Below, one piece after another: positions 1 through 7,369 of a stretch of 64,000 nt of DNA. Source of the stretch: Saccharothrix tamanrassetensis (lineage in GTDB: Bacteria; Actinomycetota; Actinomycetes; Mycobacteriales; Pseudonocardiaceae); assembly GCF_014203665.1 (NCBI RefSeq), contig NZ_JACHJN010000003.1, positions 767,934 to 831,933 of the forward strand. The letters are read 5' to 3'. Numbering within the stretch: position 1 is the first letter of the stretch; every line of letters starts with the position of its first letter. A program made the position numbers and the translations under genes. The notes beneath the pieces were generated by a model that was not told the origin of the DNA, ran no database searches, and saw nothing but the letters and a program-made list of their open reading frames with translations.

Positions 1-3000
1 AGCCGTGAGGCGTGGAGCCGTAGGCGGCCGGGGGGTGGTGCTGGGCAGGGTTGGCGGCCTGGCCGTGGTACGGACTTCCGGGGAACGCCTGGCTCGGGTG
101 AGCTTGTCCGAGGTGCGGTTGGACGTTCGGCGGACCGGCATACGGGTTGTGCTGCCGGAAGCCTGGCGGCGGACCCTGCGGCACCTGTCCGGGGTGCTGC
201 TGCGGGTAGCCGGGCCGGCCGTACCGCGAATCGCCAGGCTGCCCGCGCCCCGGCTGTGCGTGGCTCGGCGGTGCTTGGGTCGGCGGTGTGTGGCTCGGCG
301 GTGTGTGGCTCGGCGGTGTGTGGTCGGTCCGCGCCGGGGGTGGCAACGGGCGGTCGAAGGGCGTCCCGCCGTGTTCTGCCGGGCCGGGCACTGTCCTGCT
401 GGGCTGCGTCCCGCCGGGTTCTGTCCTGCTGGGCTGTGTCCCCTCTTGCATCCCCTCTGAAGCCTTGGACGAGTCGTCAGCCGAGCCCCTGTCCGGCCTG
501 CCGACCGGCTTGTCGCCGATGTAGTCCGGGTTCGGCACGAAGTCGCCCGGCACCAGCCGACCCTCACCCGGGTCGTACCGGACCTCGTGCCACCCGGCCA
601 CGTACCGCCAGTCGACACCACCGGGGAACAGCACCTCGGCCTCGTTGTAGCCCCGGTTGTCGCCGTTGGCCCGCATCGTCGGATCGGTGTGGATCCCACC
701 CGGCGCCCTGATGACGTACACCGCGCCACGCCCCGCGCGCTCCACACCGACCTTCTGCTCGGTCGACGTGCTGACGAACGCGTTCGTGTCCCCGTGCACG
801 TGCCGGCGCAGATCAGGAGCATCCGGCTGGTGCGGGTGGAACCCACCGGCCGCACGGATCTCCTCCGGCGAGCGCGTGTCACCCCGGTAGAGCGCGTTCT
901 CGTCACGCCTCCACCCCTCGACATCGCGCGTGACGACTGTCGACACCCCGTACTCGGACTGGTCGACGTGGTGCAACGCGACCGGTGGCAGCCCGTCCCC
1001 GTCGCCCGGACGTTGCGGCGCACCCTGGTCCTGCTGCGGCGTGCTGTCCTGCACCGGCCGCGCGTCCGAGGGCTGACTCGCCGAATGGGGCTGCGGGGCA
1101 CCGCCGTCGGGAGCGTCGAACGGCAACGTCTGCGACGGCCGAGGACTGAGCGCGTCGGTCGGCGGATTGCCGTAGCGCGGCGGACCGGACGGTCCGTCAC
1201 CAGGCCTGCCCGACCCCTGCCCCACACCGGACGGCCCGGTCTGGCTACCAGTCCTGCCCGGCATCCCCGCCTGCGGCGCTCCGGTACGGGGCGCACCTGC
1301 CAGCGGTGTTCCGGCACGCGGTGCACCGGCCTGTGGGTCTCCGGCACGGGGCATCCCGGCCTGCGGCGTTCCCGCACGGGGCGGACCCGCCTGTGGGTCT
1401 CCGGCACGCGGCACACCTGCCTGCGGCGTTCCCGCACGCGGCGTCCCGGCGTGCTGCTCCCCGGCGCGGGGCATCCCCGCCTGCGGCCCTCCGGCCGGGG
1501 TCGTGCCGGGTCCGAAACCTCCCGGCGGCGGACCACCGGGCCTGGACATGCCGTTGCCGGGCAGACCTCCCTGCGGCCCACCGGTTCGCGGCACGTGCTG
1601 CCCGCCGGGGTTCGGCGACGCACCATGTCCCATCCCCGGCCCCCCGCTGTGCGGACCGATCCCCGGACCAGGTCCGGCAGGGTTCGGCCGGCCGTTGGGC
1701 GAACCGAAGCCCGGCCCGGCGGCCTGCGGCCTCGCACCCGGCGTGGCACCGTGCGGCACCCCACCCCGCGACTGTCCGGCTTGCGCACCACCGGTCCCGG
1801 GCCGGCCACCCTGAGGCGTACCCGGCTGCGGCCCGCCAACCCCGACACCCGGAACCCCCGGCCCTCCGGTCCGAGGCCCGCCCTGCCCGCCCCCGGGATG
1901 CGCCCCGCCGACACCGAGAGGCCCAGCTCCGGGAAAGCCCGCCCCGGCAGCAGGTCCACCGGCACGAGACGGGTTCTGCCCACCTCCGGCTCCACCGGCG
2001 TGCGAGGTCCCGGCACCGGGAAAGCCCGCCCCGCCAACGGTTCCACCACCGGGTCCACCACTGCGAGCCGCGCCCTGACCGCCCGGGTGCGGACCTCCCG
2101 CACCGGACAACCCAGGCCCCGCACCGGGCACACCACCACGAGCCGGAGCCTGCGCACCCCCACCAACGGCCGGGCCACCGGGCTCGCCAGGCCCGAAACC
2201 CGGTGCGCCACCAGGAGAACCGCCCCGGGGAACACCCGTCCCACCGCCCGGCGACCCGCCACCGCGGTTGGCACCCGAACCCGCGGGCGCCCCACCGGGC
2301 ACACCGGTCCCGGCCGGACCCCCGCCACGTGCCGGCGACCCGCCACCGGTGTTGGGACCACCGGGAATCCCACCGCCACCGGGCAGGCCAGGGCGTGGCC
2401 CGGCAGGCGCACCCCCAGGCGGAGCACCCCCAGGCGCACCCCTGGGAGGCGCACCCCCGGGAGGCGAAGTTCGCGGAGCCGTGCCCGCGGGCGGCGTACC
2501 TCCGGGAATCGGCACCCCGGGCGGCTTGCTCCCGGCCGAAGTCCCCGCCGGCGGACCACCAAGCCCAGGCCCGGCGGTCGGCACCCCGGTCCGTGCGGGC
2601 GTCGTGCCACCGCCCGGCCCGCCGCCCCCCGGCCTGGCCGTCCCATCGGGACGCGCGCCACCCGGAACAGCAGGAGCCGCAGTCCGAGGCATCGCGACAG
2701 CAGGCCGAGCCGACCCGGTCCCGCCACCCGTCCCGTCACGGGGAAGCGAAGGCGGCGCGGAAGTGCGCCCACTCCCGGTGCCGGACGAACCGGACGCCGA
2801 CGCCGTGCCGCTACGCGACCCGGTAGGCCCGACATCGCCGGTCTTGCTCTCGATCCGCCGCATGGCCGACGCGGCGGACTGGTCACTGTCACGCGTGGTC
2901 TGCGCGGTCGCCTTGGTCTTCGCGCCGGCGTTGTCCGCAGCGGTCGCCGCCTGGTCCGCACCACTGCGCGCGGTGGCGATGGCGCGGTCCGCCTGGGCCA

Positions 3001-3283
3001 TGGCGACCTGGCCGAACACGCCCGCGCCGCTCTGGCTGGCGTTGATGTTCAGCTTGGACGCCACCCCGTTGCGGAGCTGGTCGCCACGGCTGGAGATGCG
3101 GCCGCCCAACGTCTCCACGGCGTCGGTGTCCATCCGGACGCCGCGCCCGCCCACCCCGCCGGTCGGGCTCGAACCCGTGGACGACGGGGGCGAGGACGGC
3201 TTGCCGCTGTCACCGCCGTGGTCGGAGGACGGCCTGCCGTCGCCGCTGTGCGAGGACGTGCCGCGGTTTCCCCTCGGCGCCAT
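1..3283 (-). CDS. Pro/Gly-rich ESX-type secreted protein with ADP-ribosyltransferase toxin domain (partial, C-terminus off window)
   Basis: The frame is open from an ATG to the window edge, about 1094 codons with no stop seen. The N-terminal ~120 residues are helical and WXG/ESX-like, suggesting type VII export (inferred). Residues ~140-770 are a Pro/Gly/Ala linker with 10-residue repeats of the PRAGxPQAGx type. Residues ~780-920 look like an ADP-ribosyltransferase of the R-STS-E class: LYRGDTR with Arg800, a STS motif at ~838-840, and NEAEVLFPGG with the biglutamate pair Glu881/Glu883. A second Pro-rich tail follows. The ATG overlaps the upstream stop (TGATG), so translation is coupled to the WXG-type gene. 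The substrate (arginine, guanine or other) cannot be told from the motif. Any immunity gene would lie further left, outside the window. Confidence 0.8.
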   Translation of the reverse strand, partial: MAPRGNRGTSSHSGDGRPSSDHGGDSGKPSSPPSSTGSSPTGGVGGRGVRMDTDAVETLGGRISSRGDQLRNGVASKLNINASQSGAGVFGQVAMAQADRAIATARSGADQAATAADNAGAKTKATAQTTRDSDQSAASAMRRIESKTGDVGPTGSRSGTASASGSSGTGSGRTSAPPSLPRDGTGGGTGSARPAVAMPRTAAPAVPGGARPDGTARPGGGGPGGGTTPARTGVPTAGPGLGGPPAGTSAGSKPPGVPIPGGTPPAGTAPRTSPPGGAPPRGAPGGAPPGGAPAGPRPGLPGGGGIPGGPNTGGGSPARGGGPAGTGVPGGAPAGSGANRGGGSPGGGTGVPRGGSPGGAPGFGPGEPGGPAVGGGAQAPARGGVPGAGPGLSGAGGPHPGGQGAARSGGPGGGTVGGAGFPGAGTSHAGGAGGGQNPSRAGGPAAGAGFPGAGPLGVGGAHPGGGQGGPRTGGPGVPGVGVGGPQPGTPQGGRPGTGGAQAGQSRGGVPHGATPGARPQAAGPGFGSPNGRPNPAGPGPGIGPHSGGPGMGHGASPNPGGQHVPRTGGPQGGLPGNGMSRPGGPPPGGFGPGTTPAGGPQAGMPRAGEQHAGTPRAGTPQAGVPRAGDPQAGPPRAGTPQAGMPRAGDPQAGAPRAGTPLAGAPRTGAPQAGMPGRTGSQTGPSGVGQGSGRPGDGPSGPPRYGNPPTDALSPRPSQTLPFDAPDGGAPQPHSASQPSDARPVQDSTPQQDQGAPQRPGDGDGLPPVALHHVDQSEYGVSTVVTRDVEGWRRDENALYRGDTRSPEEIRAAGGFHPHQPDAPDLRRHVHGDTNAFVSTSTEQKVGVERAGRGAVYVIRAPGGIHTDPTMRANGDNRGYNEAEVLFPGGVDWRYVAGWHEVRYDPGEGRLVPGDFVPNPDYIGDKPVGRPDRGSADDSSKASEGMQEGTQPSRTEPGGTQPSRTVPGPAEHGGTPFDRPLPPPARTDHTPPSHTPPSHTPPTQAPPSHAQPGRGQPGDSRYGRPGYPQQHPGQVPQGPPPGFRQHNPYAGPPNVQPHLGQAHPSQAFPGSPYHGQAANPAQHHPPAAYGSTPHG
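1255..1480 (-). repeat. 30-bp tandem repeat in the toxin-gene linker
   Basis: About six degenerate 30-bp units read in frame as PRAGTPQAGV, PRAGDPQAGP, PRAGTPQAGM, PRAGDPQAGA and similar. They lie inside the Pro/Gly-rich linker between the ESX-like and ADP-ribosyltransferase parts. This is a coding repeat that would form an extended spacer in the protein. Confidence 0.7.
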
Positions 3284-4119
3284 CAGGCTTTGGCCGGCGA
3301 CATCTCATAGGGCTTGACCGCGTCGTACGCCGTCTTGGCGTAGCCGCCGTACTCGGCGAACCGCTCCAGGCCCTTGACCAAGCCCTGCATCTTCTCGGCG
3401 AGCTTCGCCATCCGGCCGCCCATGCGGGCCATCGCCGCGCCGAGCTTGGTCAGCCTGCCCGCGATCCTGGTCGCCATCATGGCCGCCCGCGTGCCCGCGT
3501 AGCCCGCGAACGCCGCCACCGAACCGCCCAGCGTGACCACGGCGGACGCGGCGGCGATCAGCGCGCCGGCGATCAGCTCGCCCAGCAGGTCGGAGATCCA
3601 GCCGAACACCAGGGAACGCAGCTCGCACACCAGCGCGCCGGACAGGGCGTAGATCGCCGCCGTGCCGTCCATGGTGGACCCGAGGGCCTCGTACTCGCCC
3701 GCCATGCGGTCCATCTCGGCGCGGAACGCGTCGCCCGCGTCGCCTTCCCACTCGCTGACCGCGTTCAGGTCCTGGCGGTGCTCGTCGGCGATCATCTTCA
3801 TCTCCAGCGCGGCGGACTTGAGCTGGTGGACGTTCGCGTTGATCTCGTCCGGGTTGCCCAGCAGCGCGTCCAGCGGCTCGCGCAGGAAGCTCACGTGCTC
3901 CAGCAGCCAGCCGACGCCGGCCGACGCGAGCGCGCCGAGCGGGTTCGCGGCGACGGACACCAGGTCCACCACCACACCCGCCCCGCCGAGGGCCACGTCG
4001 ATGACGTCGACGCCCTCGCCCTCGGATTCCGACGTCAGCGAGTCGACGAACCCGTTGACGCTGTCGACCACGCCCGCGCCGGTGGACCAGGTAGTGGTGG
4101 TGCCGGCTTCCTCTGCCAC
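3283..4119 (-). CDS. WXG100-superfamily-like protein (T7SS-associated)
   Basis: The product is 278 residues. I chose the GTG start because GGGGGGAC lies just upstream at good spacing; the longer frame would overlap the preceding gene. The centre is helical with a W-E-G turn at residues 124-126, as in WXG100 substrates. It is followed by a hydrophobic Gly/Ala-rich stretch at ~185-215 that could span or insert into a membrane, and a basic amphipathic C-terminus. It sits between a YbaB-like gene and the large ADP-ribosyltransferase gene, with its stop overlapping the toxin start, so it is probably a partner or carrier for toxin export. That role is inferred from position and fold only. Confidence 0.75.
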   Translation of the reverse strand: MAEEAGTTTTWSTGAGVVDSVNGFVDSLTSESEGEGVDVIDVALGGAGVVVDLVSVAANPLGALASAGVGWLLEHVSFLREPLDALLGNPDEINANVHQLKSAALEMKMIADEHRQDLNAVSEWEGDAGDAFRAEMDRMAGEYEALGSTMDGTAAIYALSGALVCELRSLVFGWISDLLGELIAGALIAAASAVVTLGGSVAAFAGYAGTRAAMMATRIAGRLTKLGAAMARMGGRMAKLAEKMQGLVKGLERFAEYGGYAKTAYDAVKPYEMSPAKA

Positions 4120-4156
4120 AGTCGTCCCCCCGGTCGACTCGCTGGTTCTCGAAGTC

Positions 4157-4681
4157 TCACTGGTTCTTGAAGATCGATTCGCTGCTGAAGTCCCGGTCGT
4201 CGTCCACGCCGTCGCGCGGCGCGGTACGACGTGGTGGTTCGCGACGCGGCGGCGGCTGCGGCGGTGGCGGCGAGCCACCGTCGAACTCCTGCTCGAACGC
4301 GTAGCGAGGACGCTCCAGCGCGTCCTCCTCCTGCTCCTCGTCGGGCGGGAGGTACTCGGTGATCAGCCGGTAGGTCTCCGAGTCGGTCCCGTTGACCGCC
4401 TCGAACGTCTCCGCGACCTGCACGGCGGCCGACCGCTGGGCCTGCCGGGCGACGGCCACGATCTCGGCGGACAGCTGGGCGTGGGACTTGCGCATGGCGT
4501 CCGCGGTGAGCCGGACGTCGGTCAGCGCCCCGTTGGGCGCGACCGTCACCGTGACCGCCCCGTCCTTGGACGAAGCCGTGCCCTGCGCGCTCTCCAGCCC
4601 GCGCTGCACCGCCTCGGCCTTGACCTTGGCGTCCGCGATCTTGGCCTCGAACTCGCGCATCCACTCGTCGGGCGTCTTCAC
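4157..4681 (-). CDS. YbaB/EbfC-like protein, ESX-associated
   Basis: The product is 174 residues from a GTG preceded by GGGGGGACAG; a GTG seven codons earlier is possible but has no Shine-Dalgarno sequence. Residues 1-110 match the YbaB/EbfC pattern: a helix (EFEAKIADAKVKAEAVQ), a beta-sheet segment with VTVAPNGALTDVRL, then a helix. YbaB proteins are small DNA-binding or nucleoid-associated dimers, but in actinomycetes similar proteins often precede WXG100 genes. The C-terminal third is acidic and Pro/Arg-rich. It leads a three-gene minus-strand unit with the WXG-type protein and the ADP-ribosyltransferase toxin. Confidence 0.75.
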   Translation of the reverse strand: MKTPDEWMREFEAKIADAKVKAEAVQRGLESAQGTASSKDGAVTVTVAPNGALTDVRLTADAMRKSHAQLSAEIVAVARQAQRSAAVQVAETFEAVNGTDSETYRLITEYLPPDEEQEEDALERPRYAFEQEFDGGSPPPPQPPPRREPPRRTAPRDGVDDDRDFSSESIFKNQ

Positions 4682-4838
4682 CTGTCCCCCCACATCGACC
4701 ACCGGCCGGAAGGCAGGATGTCACAGCCCGCCGCCCGGCGGGTTCCGAATGGACGAAACCGGGCGACGCGCCGGTCAGGCCGGCTCGGCGCACAGCAGCA
4801 CCGTCCGCGTCCCGGCGCACCGAGGGGCGACCGTCCGG

Positions 4839-4937
4839 TCACCGGGACCGCATGGTGCACCCGTGCGATCCGCACGGGTTTTCGATGACGACGTGCGGGT
4901 GGGACTTGTGCGCCATCAGCCGCAACGTGGTTGCCAT
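4839..4937 (-). CDS. Possible 32-residue Cys-containing peptide
   Basis: A short frame encodes a peptide ending in NPCGSHGCTMRSR, with a CxxxxC pair and several His residues. GAGGAAC lies six bases before its ATG, a good ribosome binding site. The ATG shares a CATG palindrome with the start of the plus-strand membrane-protein gene, so the two start codons overlap head to head. The purine-rich site is also the complement of Ser/Leu codons in the opposite gene and may be chance. I do not recognise a family. Confidence 0.3.
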   Translation of the reverse strand: MATTLRLMAHKSHPHVVIENPCGSHGCTMRSR

Positions 4938-5325
4938 GACACGTTCCTCGCTCCTCTCCCTGGTGGTGTCGACCGCCCTGGGAGTCGTGATCGTCGCCGA
5001 CGACAACGGCGACTGGACCGGATTCGGCACGTGGGGCCTGCCCGCGTGCGCACTCGTCTACCTGGTGGTCGGTCTGGCGCGCGGCTTCGCCAAGCGCCCG
5101 CGCGTGCTGGCCGTCCAGGCCGCCGGCGTGCCGGCGTTCACCGGGTTGGCCTTGGCCGCGCTGTCGCTCGCACCCGAGGTCGGCCGGTACGTGGTCGCCG
5201 CCGGTTGGCTGGCGCACGCCGCGTGGGACCTCGTGCACTACCGCGCACGCCTGGTCGTGCCGCGCTGGTACGCGCTGGCCTGCGTCGTGGTCGACACGTT
5301 CGTGGGGGTGTCGCTCGTATGGTGA
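4936..5325 (+). CDS. Small integral membrane protein
   Basis: The product is 129 residues with about four hydrophobic segments and no recognised domain. The open frame extends upstream, but the ATG followed by TRSSLLSLVV gives a clean N-terminal membrane helix. No Shine-Dalgarno sequence precedes it, so it may be leaderless. Its stop overlaps the start of the next membrane-protein gene, and it heads a run of overlapping genes that ends with a two-component system. It may be a membrane partner or a target of that system. Confidence 0.6.
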   Translation: MTRSSLLSLVVSTALGVVIVADDNGDWTGFGTWGLPACALVYLVVGLARGFAKRPRVLAVQAAGVPAFTGLALAALSLAPEVGRYVVAAGWLAHAAWDLVHYRARLVVPRWYALACVVVDTFVGVSLVW

Positions 5326-5654
5326 GGCACTTCTCGGAGATGCTGGTCGCGATGGTCGTCGGCATGGTCGTGCTCGACCCGGTGTGGGGCCTGGCCGTCG
5401 ACCTGCCGGACCGGGCGGATGTCGGAGCGCTGGTGATGGCCACGAACATGACGATCGGGATGTCGCTGTGGATGTGGTTCCGCCGCCACCCGTGGCGGGA
5501 GGTGGTGGCCATGGGCGTGGCGATGTACGTGCCGTTCCTGCTGCTGTTCGGCCCGTACTGGGCGGGATGGGTGTCCGGCGCGTTCATGCTGGTCGCCGGG
5601 CACGTGCTGATGCTGCCGGCGATGGCCCTCGTGGTGTGGCGGTACCACCGGTGA
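5319..5654 (+). CDS. Small integral membrane protein, Met/Trp-rich
   Basis: The product is 111 residues, almost entirely hydrophobic with three to four predicted membrane helices and many Met and Trp residues. Its ATG overlaps the end of the previous gene (ATGGTGA), and its own TGA overlaps the ATG of the histidine kinase gene (TGATG), so the genes are translationally coupled. I do not recognise a family. It is likely co-expressed with the sensor kinase and could modulate it. Confidence 0.7.
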   Translation: MVRHFSEMLVAMVVGMVVLDPVWGLAVDLPDRADVGALVMATNMTIGMSLWMWFRRHPWREVVAMGVAMYVPFLLLFGPYWAGWVSGAFMLVAGHVLMLPAMALVVWRYHR

Positions 5655-6721
5655 TGCGGCGCGCGAGGCTGCTCACCCTGGTGTCGGTGGCCGTGGCGTG
5701 GTCGACCAGCCTGGTCGGCCCCGGCATCGGCGTGCTGATGGAGTCACGGAGCGAGTGGGTCGTGCTCGGGACGGTCGGCGTGGTGCTGTTCGCCGTCGCG
5801 CACGCCGGCGTCCTGTACGCAGCTGTGTCCCCGGTGCGGCGCGGACCGTGGATCGCGGCGTTCGCGGTGGCGTCCCTGCTGTCGGTGTCGCTGCTCGTGC
5901 CGGTCGCGCCGGGGCACTGGGAGACGTGGGCGTGGGTGGGGGCCTCGATCGTCGGAACGGCGCCCGTCCTCGCGCGGCGGTGGTGGGGGATCGTGGTCGC
6001 GGTGATCGCGGCGGCCGTCGTGCTGGCGGACGATCCGCTGCGCGGCCTGGTGATCGCCGGTGGCGTCGGCATCGGCCTGGCGCTGGTGCACGTGCTGCCG
6101 GTGTGGCTGTGGGACCTCCTGGTGCAGGCGCAGGAGGGACGCGAGTCGCGGGCGCGGCTGGCCGTGATCGAGGAGCGGCTGCGGTTCGCCCGGGACGTGC
6201 ACGACCTGCTCGGCCACCGGTTGACGGTGATCGCGCTGAAGGCGGAACTCGCCGAACGACTGGCCCCGGTGGACGGTGCCCGGGCCGGCGCGGAGGCGGG
6301 GGAGGTGCGGGGGCTGGCGGCGTCGGCGCTCGCCGACCTGCGGGAGGCCGTGCACGGCTACCGGACCGTCGACCTGGCCGAGCAGGCCGCCGCGATCGAA
6401 CAGGTGCTGACCTCCTCGGGCGTGCGGTGCACGGTCACGATCCCACCGTCACTGCCCACCGTTGCCCGTGAGCTGTCCTGGGCGCTGCGGGAAGCCGGCA
6501 CGAACGTGCTGAGACACAGCCGCGCCCGGTGGTGCACGATCGACGTCGCACTGGAACCGGACCTGGTCCGCCTGGCCGTGGCCAACGACGGCGCGTCGGG
6601 CGGCCCCGGCGGGGGTTCCGGCTTGGACGGCCTGGCCGAACGCCTGGCCAAGGCAGGTGGGACGCTGCGCACGGGAGAGGAGGGCGGGGTGTTCACGCTG
6701 GTGGCGACCGTGCCGACGTGA
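5654..6721 (+). CDS. Sensor histidine kinase (DesK/NarL-type, HisKA_3)
   Basis: The product is 355 residues. Residues 1-155 hold four to six membrane helices. The dimerisation and phosphoacceptor region reads RFARDVHDLLGHRL with His183, the DVHD signature of HisKA_3 kinases. The GHKL ATPase domain shows REAGTNVLRHS near residue 280 and a GSGLDGLAERL loop near 321. It would sense a membrane or envelope signal and phosphorylate the regulator encoded next, whose GTG overlaps this stop. It belongs to a four-gene overlapping unit with two small membrane proteins. Confidence 0.93.
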   Translation: MRRARLLTLVSVAVAWSTSLVGPGIGVLMESRSEWVVLGTVGVVLFAVAHAGVLYAAVSPVRRGPWIAAFAVASLLSVSLLVPVAPGHWETWAWVGASIVGTAPVLARRWWGIVVAVIAAAVVLADDPLRGLVIAGGVGIGLALVHVLPVWLWDLLVQAQEGRESRARLAVIEERLRFARDVHDLLGHRLTVIALKAELAERLAPVDGARAGAEAGEVRGLAASALADLREAVHGYRTVDLAEQAAAIEQVLTSSGVRCTVTIPPSLPTVARELSWALREAGTNVLRHSRARWCTIDVALEPDLVRLAVANDGASGGPGGGSGLDGLAERLAKAGGTLRTGEEGGVFTLVATVPT

Positions 6722-7323
6722 TCCGCGTGCTGCTGGCCGACGACGAGGAGCTGATCCGCGTCGCGGTGGCCGCGCTGCTCGGGCTGGAACCCGACCTGGA
6801 GGTCGTGGCCCAGGCCGCGGACGGCCGCGCGGCGGTGTCGCAAGCCCTGGCCCACCACCCGGACGTGGCCGTGGTGGACCTCCAGATGCCCCTGCTGGAC
6901 GGCTTCGAGGTGACCGCCGAACTGGCCGAGGCCCTGCCGACCTGCGCGGTGGTCATCCTCACCGGCCGGGGCAAACCGCCGCACCTGCAACGCGCCCTCT
7001 CCACCGGCGCCAAGGGCTTCCTGCCCAAAGGTTCCCCCGGCGGCACCCTGGCCGACGTGATCCGCCGGGTCCACGCGGGTGGCCGTTACGTGGACCCGGC
7101 CTTGGCCGCGGACGCCCTGACCACCCCACCGTGCCCGCTGACACCACGGGAGCTGGAAGTGCTCAGGCTGGCCGAATACGACACCCCGGTCGCGGTGATC
7201 GCCCGCAGGACCCACCTGTCCGCGGGCACCGTGCGCAACTACCTCTCAGCCGCCGTGACCAAGCTCGGCGCGACCACCCGCACCGAGGCCTACCTGACCG
7301 CCCACGACAACGGCTGGCTCTAG
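6718..7323 (+). CDS. Response regulator, NarL/FixJ family (LuxR-type HTH)
   Basis: The product is 201 residues from a GTG that overlaps the kinase stop (GTGA). The receiver domain has the acidic pair LLADDEE at residues 6-11 and the phosphoacceptor Asp54 in AVVDLQMP, with Thr and Lys switch positions in LTGRG and FLPKG. The C-terminal LuxR-type helix-turn-helix occupies residues ~140-197 (LTPRELEVLRL, then VRNYLSAAVTKLG). It is the cognate partner of the upstream kinase; the target genes are not visible from sequence. Confidence 0.93.
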   Translation: MIRVLLADDEELIRVAVAALLGLEPDLEVVAQAADGRAAVSQALAHHPDVAVVDLQMPLLDGFEVTAELAEALPTCAVVILTGRGKPPHLQRALSTGAKGFLPKGSPGGTLADVIRRVHAGGRYVDPALAADALTTPPCPLTPRELEVLRLAEYDTPVAVIARRTHLSAGTVRNYLSAAVTKLGATTRTEAYLTAHDNGWL

Positions 7324-7369
7324 TGTCCTGAGTCGTCGATCCGAATGCGTTGGTGGGGAGGGGTGATCG

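Noticed and set aside
587..3310. Long plus-strand frame of 907 codons
   Set aside because: It is antisense to the ADP-ribosyltransferase gene, is mostly Arg/Pro/Thr from GC-rich third positions, and has no domains.
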